A stretch of 64,000 bases of DNA from Legionella antarctica (GTDB lineage: Bacteria > Pseudomonadota > Gammaproteobacteria > Legionellales > Legionellaceae), in assembly GCF_011764505.1 (NCBI RefSeq), contig NZ_AP022839.1:1657001-1721000 (forward strand), read 5' to 3'. The position numbers were made by a program, and so were the translations under genes. Shown one piece after another: positions 58,544 through 64,000 of this stretch. The notes beneath the pieces are model-generated. The model saw nothing but the letters and a program-made list of their open reading frames with translations. It searched no databases and was not told the DNA's origin. Position 1 is the first letter of the stretch. Every line of letters begins with the position of its first letter.

Positions 58544-60064
58544 ATGGAATTATTAAATCAACTTAAAATTCACTCTGTTAATCCAGGGGCTTTTAGTGGC
58601 CAAGGTTGGCATAGTGAACATCATCAAAAGAACCTGGTTTCTTACAGTCCTGCAAATGGCGAGAAACTTGCGGAAATTTCCCCATGTTCTCTTAACGATT
58701 ATGAGCAGGTGATGAGTCGGGCTGAACAAGCAGCTCAAGCCTGGAAAAAGGTTCCTTCTCCAAAACGTGGAGAAATTATAAGGCAAATTGGTCAAGCATT
58801 GAGAGAGCAAAAAGATAAATTGGGCAGTTTGGTTTCTTTGGAGATGGGTAAGTCCAAACAAGAGGGTGATGGTGAAGTACAGGAAATGATAGATATTGCT
58901 GACTTTGCTGTGGGCCAATCGCGTATGTTGTATGGAAATTCCATGCATTCAGAGCGTTCGAATCATCGAATGTATGAGCAATGGCACCCTTATGGAATCA
59001 TAGTTGTTATTTCAGCTTTTAATTTTCCTGTTGCTGTTTGGGCCTGGAATGCATTTCTAGCCGCCATATGCGGAAACATAACCTTATGGAAACCCTCTGC
59101 AAAAACACCCCTTTGTGCAATTGCCGTTCAACATATTTGTAATCAGGTTTTAAAGGAAAATGATTGCCCCGAGATATTCAGTTTAATTATTCCTGGTTCA
59201 CATGATGTTGTTGATGTTATGGTTAATGATCCGCGTATACCGGTTATTTCCTTTACGGGGTCTACCGCAGTAGGAAAACAGGTTTCTGCGAAGGTTGCAG
59301 CTCGACTTGGTAAAACCATTCTTGAGTTGGGTGGGAATAATGCAATTATTCTTGATGAATCGGCTGATCTTCATTTAGCTATTCCTGGGGTAGTCTTTGG
59401 CGCTGTAGGAACTGCAGGGCAGCGCTGTACCTCAACACGTCGATTATTTGTTCATGAATCCAAATATCATGATTTGATTAAAAGACTGCAGCATGCCTAT
59501 GAACAAATTACTATTGGCGATCCTTTGGATGGACGTAATTTAATGGGGCCTCTCATTGATCAGGCTGCTGTTGAGCAATTTGAAAAAGCCGTAGTCAGAA
59601 TAAAAGAGGCTGGTGGTCAAATAGTGTTTGGTGGCGAGGTACTAAAACAACCCGGATTTTTTGTTCAACCTACCCTCGTTGTCGATGTGAAAAACCATTG
59701 GGATATCGTTCAGGAAGAAACTTTTGCTCCAATTTTATATGTTATGTCCTATAGTTCACTAGATGAAGCGATTGAGTTGCAAAACGGTGTTCCCCAAGGA
59801 TTATCTTCCGCTTTATTTACTCAAAACTTGAAAAATGCGGAACGTTTTTTGAGTGCCTGGGGAAGTGATTGTGGTATAGCAAATATTAATATAGGTACTT
59901 CAGGTGCCGAAATAGGCGGAGCATTTGGTGGTGAAAAAGATACCGGAGGCGGTCGTGAATCAGGTTCTGATTCATGGAAAGCCTATATGCGACGTCAAAC
60001 GAATACAATTAATTGGGGTGATGAATTACCATTGGCTCAAGGTATTCGATTTACATTATCTTAA
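58544..60064 (+). CDS. 2-aminoadipate-6-semialdehyde dehydrogenase, ALDH7/antiquitin type
   Basis: This 506-residue aldehyde dehydrogenase shows antiquitin marks: [16 protein letters not shown] (catalytic Glu), [18 protein letters not shown] (catalytic Cys) and the C-terminal [20 protein letters not shown]. The last binds the aminoadipate chain in ALDH7 enzymes. It oxidises aminoadipate semialdehyde to 2-aminoadipate in lysine breakdown. An AGGAG site overlaps the end of the upstream dehydrogenase gene, so the pair is one operon. Confidence 0.9.
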   Translation: MELLNQLKIHSVNPGAFSGQGWHSEHHQKNLVSYSPANGEKLAEISPCSLNDYEQVMSRAEQAAQAWKKVPSPKRGEIIRQIGQALREQKDKLGSLVSLEMGKSKQEGDGEVQEMIDIADFAVGQSRMLYGNSMHSERSNHRMYEQWHPYGIIVVISAFNFPVAVWAWNAFLAAICGNITLWKPSAKTPLCAIAVQHICNQVLKENDCPEIFSLIIPGSHDVVDVMVNDPRIPVISFTGSTAVGKQVSAKVAARLGKTILELGGNNAIILDESADLHLAIPGVVFGAVGTAGQRCTSTRRLFVHESKYHDLIKRLQHAYEQITIGDPLDGRNLMGPLIDQAAVEQFEKAVVRIKEAGGQIVFGGEVLKQPGFFVQPTLVVDVKNHWDIVQEETFAPILYVMSYSSLDEAIELQNGVPQGLSSALFTQNLKNAERFLSAWGSDCGIANINIGTSGAEIGGAFGGEKDTGGGRESGSDSWKAYMRRQTNTINWGDELPLAQGIRFTLS

Positions 60065-60114
60065 AATTGATCTTGTTTTATAGCCTGTATTAGCGAAGCC
60101 TAATTCAGAGCGTG

Positions 60115-60147
60115 CCACAAATAGCCCGCAATGCGAGCTATTTGTGG
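60115..60147 (+). terminator. Hairpin after the ALDH7 gene
   Basis: CCACAAATAGC (60115-60125) pairs exactly with GCTATTTGTGG (60137-60147), 11-base loop, followed by TTAGGTTTT. It could terminate the lysine operon. A degenerate GTATTAGCGAAGCCTAAT repeat lies just upstream at about 60081-60105. Confidence 0.65.
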
Positions 60148-60202
60148 TTAGGTTTTAACATCAGGATGAATTTATTTTCATGACAAAAAAGAGGATACGA
60201 TA

Positions 60203-62569
60203 ATGCAGGAACCTTTTTTCATAAAGAAAGTCGCGGTTCTGGGTGCAGGGGTTATGGGTGCACAAATAGCTGCGCATTGCGTTAATGCAGGCATAGAGAC
60301 GTTATTATTTGATTTAGCAGCCAAAGAAGGGCCAGCTAATGGATTAATTGATAAGGCAATAGCTAATTTAGGTAAACTAAAACCTGCTCCCCTGGCAACC
60401 GCTCAGACTGCATCTTTGCTCAAGGCGCGAAACTACGAGCAAAATCTTACAGATTTATCTTCATGCGATTTAATTATAGAAGCCATAGCAGAGCGTCTTG
60501 ACTGGAAAGAAGATTTATACAAGCGTATCTCACCCTACTTGAATGAAAAATCAATTTTAGTAAGTAATACTTCGGGTCTTGGTATTAATGCTTTATGTGA
60601 TGTTTTACCAAAACAGCATCGTGAACATTTTTGTGGTGTTCATTTTTTTAATCCCCCACGCTACATGCATCTTGCTGAATTAATTCCTGCTGAAACTACC
60701 TCTAAAAAAATGATGGATAATCTTGAAGCCTGGTTAACCAGCCATTTAGGCAAGGGAGTAGTAAGAGCCAAAGATACACCTAATTTTATTGCCAATCGTA
60801 TCGGTGTTTTTTCATTGTTAACAACCTTGCATCATGCTCTGGCAATGGACATAGGACTAGACGAAGTTGATGCACTAACTGGTTCTTTATTAGGTAGACC
60901 GAAGTCCGCAACATTTCGTACTATGGATGTTGTTGGTTTAGATACAATGGAGCATGTGGTTCATACCATGCAACAGCAGTTGAAAGAAGATCCATGGCAT
61001 CGTCATTTCAGATTGCCTGAATGGTTAAGCCAATTAATCAAAGAAGGACATTTGGGACAAAAATCTGGCCAGGGGATTTACAAAAAAAATGGTAAGACTA
61101 TTGAGGTTTATGATATAAAATCAGGTTCTTATCGAGCTGCAAAATCAGTGATAAGCGATGAGCTGAGAGCGATCATGAAAAATAAAGATCCAGTAGCTCG
61201 TATGAAAAGCTTAACTACTTCAAGTGATAAGCAAGCGCAATTTTTAGCAGCATGTTTTATAGACTTATTCCATTATTGCGCGTTTCATTTAGAAGGTATT
61301 GCTGATAATGTCAGAGATGTAGATTTAGCAATTCGATGGGGGTTTGGTTGGATGAAAGGGCCCTTTGAAACCTGGCAACTAGCTGATTTGCAACAGATGG
61401 CTCAGCTCATTAATCAGTCCATTGAATCTAAATCCACTCTAAGCACGGCTAAATTGCCAGATTGGCTCGCAGAAATTCAAGCCTTTTATACTGAAGATGG
61501 TGCTTATTCTCCTCAACAAAACGAGTATCACCCCAGAAGTAAATTGCCAGTCTATAAACATCAATTCTTCCCTGATAGAGTTTTGAAGGAACCCGTTCAC
61601 TCCACCCCTTATCTTTATGAGAATGAAGGTGTTTGTTTGTGGCATCTAAAAGATGACGTGGCTGTTGTTAACTTTAATTCAAAAGCTAATACAATGGGAC
61701 AGTCAGTCCTCGATGGCTTGAATGAAGCGTTAGACGTGGCAGAAAAACAGTGTAGAGGATTAATAGTTTACCAACATGATGCCTCTAACTTTAGTTCAGG
61801 TGCAGACTTACGTGGTGTTTCCATGCTGATTCAGGAAAATAACATGCAGGCACTGGAATCAATGATCACCCAATTTCAACGGGTGAACATGCGTCTAAAA
61901 TACAGTGCCATACCAACAGTTGCAGCATTGAGAGGCAGGGCATTAGGTGGTGGTTGTGAATTAATGATGCATTGCGATACAGTTGTTTCAGCTTTCGAAT
62001 CGTATCCAGGTTTGGTTGAAGTTGGGGTCGGTGTCATTCCTGCAGGAGGTGGTTGTAAGGAAATGGCGATGCGGGCCTCCTATCAGGCACAACAGGCTGA
62101 TTTAATGACTTTTCTTCAAGCATTTTTCCAACAAATTGCCACCGCTCAGGTTGCTGGAAGTGCTGCTGATGCCTTGCAAATGGGCTATTTACGCAGTACT
62201 GACACAGTTGTAATGCATGCAGATGAAGTTTTATATGCCGCATTAGCAAAAATTAATGCCCTGCAAGCAGCAAATTATCTTCCGCCATTGCAAAAGAAGT
62301 TTAGAGTTGCTGGAATCGAAGGGCATGCACGCTTACAAGCCGGCCTGGTGAATTGGCTGGAGGGAGGTTTTATTTCCCAACATGATTATTGCATGGCTAA
62401 TGAATTGGCAGCAGTGCTATGCGGTGGAAACCTCAATCAAGGCACCTTGGTCGATGAGGCATGGGTATTGAAGTTGGAAAGAGATGCATTCATTAAGCTT
62501 GCAGCAATGCCATTAACCCAGGAACGGATCAGTCATTTGTTAGAGACTGGTAAACCACTGCGCAATTAA
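60203..62569 (+). CDS. Bifunctional 3-hydroxyacyl-CoA dehydrogenase/enoyl-CoA hydratase, FadN-like order
   Basis: This 788-residue fatty-acid oxidation protein starts with the NAD domain (VAVLGAGVMGAQIAAHC), then the hydroxyacyl-CoA dehydrogenase C-terminal domains (FGWMKGPFETWQ). The enoyl-CoA hydratase domain comes last (about 485-700; FSSGADLRGVS, RGRALGGGCELMMHC, GLVEVGVGVIPAGGG). This order is the reverse of E. coli FadB and matches Bacillus FadN. A ribosome site GAGGA precedes the ATG. It is followed 16 bases later by a thiolase gene. Confidence 0.92.
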   Translation: MQEPFFIKKVAVLGAGVMGAQIAAHCVNAGIETLLFDLAAKEGPANGLIDKAIANLGKLKPAPLATAQTASLLKARNYEQNLTDLSSCDLIIEAIAERLDWKEDLYKRISPYLNEKSILVSNTSGLGINALCDVLPKQHREHFCGVHFFNPPRYMHLAELIPAETTSKKMMDNLEAWLTSHLGKGVVRAKDTPNFIANRIGVFSLLTTLHHALAMDIGLDEVDALTGSLLGRPKSATFRTMDVVGLDTMEHVVHTMQQQLKEDPWHRHFRLPEWLSQLIKEGHLGQKSGQGIYKKNGKTIEVYDIKSGSYRAAKSVISDELRAIMKNKDPVARMKSLTTSSDKQAQFLAACFIDLFHYCAFHLEGIADNVRDVDLAIRWGFGWMKGPFETWQLADLQQMAQLINQSIESKSTLSTAKLPDWLAEIQAFYTEDGAYSPQQNEYHPRSKLPVYKHQFFPDRVLKEPVHSTPYLYENEGVCLWHLKDDVAVVNFNSKANTMGQSVLDGLNEALDVAEKQCRGLIVYQHDASNFSSGADLRGVSMLIQENNMQALESMITQFQRVNMRLKYSAIPTVAALRGRALGGGCELMMHCDTVVSAFESYPGLVEVGVGVIPAGGGCKEMAMRASYQAQQADLMTFLQAFFQQIATAQVAGSAADALQMGYLRSTDTVVMHADEVLYAALAKINALQAANYLPPLQKKFRVAGIEGHARLQAGLVNWLEGGFISQHDYCMANELAAVLCGGNLNQGTLVDEAWVLKLERDAFIKLAAMPLTQERISHLLETGKPLRN

Positions 62570-62585
62570 GCAAGGAGATTTAGTT

Positions 62586-63770
62586 ATGACAAATGTATAT
62601 ATAGCTGATGTATTGCGCACTCCGGTTGGTAAAGCACCGAGAGGCGTGTTTAAACATACGTTGCCAGACGACTTATTGGCACATACGATAAAATGTTTAA
62701 CTCATAGAAACCAATCTGTAGATTGGCAGGAAATCGGAGATGTAGTTATTGGTTGTGCTATGCCTGAGGCAGAGCAGGGGATGAACGTCGCTCGTGTTGC
62801 ATCGTTACTAGCTGATCTACCCGAGTCTGTTCCTGCAATGACTATTAACCGTTTTTGCTCTTCCGGAGTACAAAGTATTGCGACTGCTGCGGGTTCAATT
62901 CTTAACGGTGATTTCCACCTGGCTCTTGGTGGTGGAGTTGAAAGTATGTCTATGGTGCCTTTGGGAGGCAATAAATATACGGCCAATCCCTCAATATTTA
63001 ATAAAGAAGATATTGCTATTGCCTATGGAATGGGAATTACTGCTGAAAATGTTGCCAAACGCTGGAACATCAGTCGGGAGCAACAGGATGAGTTTGCCTC
63101 TGAAAGTCACAAGAAAGCTGTAGCAGCACAGAATAATGGTTTCTTTAAAGAAGAAATAAGTCCTATAGAGATTACTATCAGGCATGCGGACTTGGAAACC
63201 TCATCAGTAGTGATTAAGAAAAAATTAATTAGTGAAGATGAGGGTCCCAGAGCAGATACCTCCTATGATGTGATTTCACGATTAAAACCTGTTTTTGCTG
63301 CCAAAGGAACGGTCACCGCAGGAAATAGTTCTCAGACCAGCGATGGGGCTGGAATTGCGTTGTTAGCCAGTGAGCAGGCTTTAAAGCAATATAATTTAAA
63401 ACCGATGGGTCGATTGCTCAGCTTTGCTGTAGCAGGAGTGCCACCAGAAATTATGGGGATAGGACCGATTAAAGCAATCCCGCTTGCTTTAAAACGTGCC
63501 GGAATTCGTTTAGATCAATTGGATTGGATAGAGCTTAATGAAGCATTCGCAGCCCAAGCTTTGGCAGTGATTAAAGAACTTGATCTGCCCCGAGACAAGG
63601 TAAATCCTTTGGGTGGCGCCATCGCCTTAGGCCATCCATTAGGTGCCACAGGAACAATAAGAACCGCAACTTTGCTCCATGGATTGAAACGTACCAATGG
63701 TCGATATGGAATGGTAACGATGTGTATCGGCACTGGCATGGGTGCTGCTGCTATATTTGAAGCATTGTAA
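62586..63770 (+). CDS. fadA: Acetyl-CoA acyltransferase (thiolase), FadA-like
   Basis: This 394-residue thiolase releases acetyl-CoA from 3-ketoacyl-CoA. Nucleophile Cys91 is in NRFCSSGVQSIATAAG; His is in GGAIALGHPLGATGTIR and the second Cys in TMCIGTGMGAAAIF. It is co-transcribed with the FadN-like gene. An acyl-CoA dehydrogenase commonly follows in such operons; if so it would lie beyond the window. Confidence 0.95.
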   Translation: MTNVYIADVLRTPVGKAPRGVFKHTLPDDLLAHTIKCLTHRNQSVDWQEIGDVVIGCAMPEAEQGMNVARVASLLADLPESVPAMTINRFCSSGVQSIATAAGSILNGDFHLALGGGVESMSMVPLGGNKYTANPSIFNKEDIAIAYGMGITAENVAKRWNISREQQDEFASESHKKAVAAQNNGFFKEEISPIEITIRHADLETSSVVIKKKLISEDEGPRADTSYDVISRLKPVFAAKGTVTAGNSSQTSDGAGIALLASEQALKQYNLKPMGRLLSFAVAGVPPEIMGIGPIKAIPLALKRAGIRLDQLDWIELNEAFAAQALAVIKELDLPRDKVNPLGGAIALGHPLGATGTIRTATLLHGLKRTNGRYGMVTMCIGTGMGAAAIFEAL

Positions 63771-64000
63771 TAAGAATGTATTTCTTGACGGGAGGCGTCA
63801 TCTTGAACGAATGTATCCTCAAAAAAGAATAACTGTAATAATTTTGAAACTTGATACTATGCCTACGTGCCGCGGTTTCTGCGCGGTATTTCCATATCTG
63901 GCTTGTCAAACAAATTTGCTTTATTCTGTGTTATTTATGAGAATATACTGGTTTTTTTAAATCCAGCTTTCGTTAGCAGTAAAAACAATTGTGAGCCAGC
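63771..64000. other. Right-edge intergenic region
   Basis: These 230 bases after the thiolase contain no supported gene. A 72-codon frame overlaps fadA's end out of phase and has no family likeness. No clear terminator is visible before the window ends. Confidence 0.4.

Noticed and set aside
63742..63960. 72-codon frame after the thiolase
   Set aside because: Starts inside fadA out of phase; no family match or ribosome site.
1..64000. CRISPR array, phage or integrated plasmid
   Set aside because: No regularly spaced repeats, cas genes, phage structural genes or conjugation genes are visible.

Overview
The window reads as chromosome of a Legionella species, most likely L. pneumophila or a close relative. 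It is AT-rich and carries a pmrA/pmrB-like two-component pair, the type II secretion genes lspD and lspE side by side, a single-flagellin cluster (fliS, fliD, flaG, flaA), an EnhA-like L,D-transpeptidase and homospermidine synthase. It also has large AT-rich coiled-coil or helical proteins of the kind seen among Dot/Icm effectors. Species assignment and reference gene names come from memory and were not searched.

Layout. 1-4255 is accessory DNA: one gene, possibly a former effector, is broken twice. An IS3-family element sits on its 5' end, and a complete IS66-family element with an exact 8-bp target duplication sits near its 3' end. 4504-12598 holds a small unknown gene, pmrBA, yciB, the rlmJ-gloB-mltD run and homospermidine synthase. 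12997-15782 is an aldehyde dehydrogenase/aminotransferase pair. 15950-27507 is mostly housekeeping: folD, a periplasmic carbonic anhydrase, fimV, truA, trpFBA, glnS, cysS. 27584-38768 is almost all on the minus strand: lspE/lspD, tRNA-Met, a MITE-like repeat, htrA, pgeF, rluD, miaB, an MFS transporter and the L,D-transpeptidase. 39039-42950 is the late flagellar block. 43588-47319 encodes an unrecognised 1243-residue coiled-coil protein. 47513-50955 is accD-folC-dedD-cvpA. 50930-57260 is nadD, holA, lptE, leuS and lnt on the minus strand. 57446-63770 is catabolic: a lysine or saccharopine dehydrogenase with an antiquitin-type aldehyde dehydrogenase, then a FadN-type beta-oxidation protein with its thiolase.

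The genes can be read together as follows. PmrA-type regulators control many Dot/Icm substrates in Legionella, and two possible substrates lie in this window, one of them destroyed. Sigma-28 (FliA) promoter sequences can be read in front of flaA and, with one mismatch, in front of the L,D-transpeptidase gene. This suggests that motility and envelope remodelling are switched on together. The lysine and fatty-acid genes at the right end fit an organism that lives on host amino acids and lipids.

The main candidates for something undescribed are the reconstructed IS-split gene at 579-4255, the 1243-residue protein beside flaA, the proposed FliA promoter of the L,D-transpeptidase, and the MITE-like repeat with nested inverted repeats at 31810-31995.
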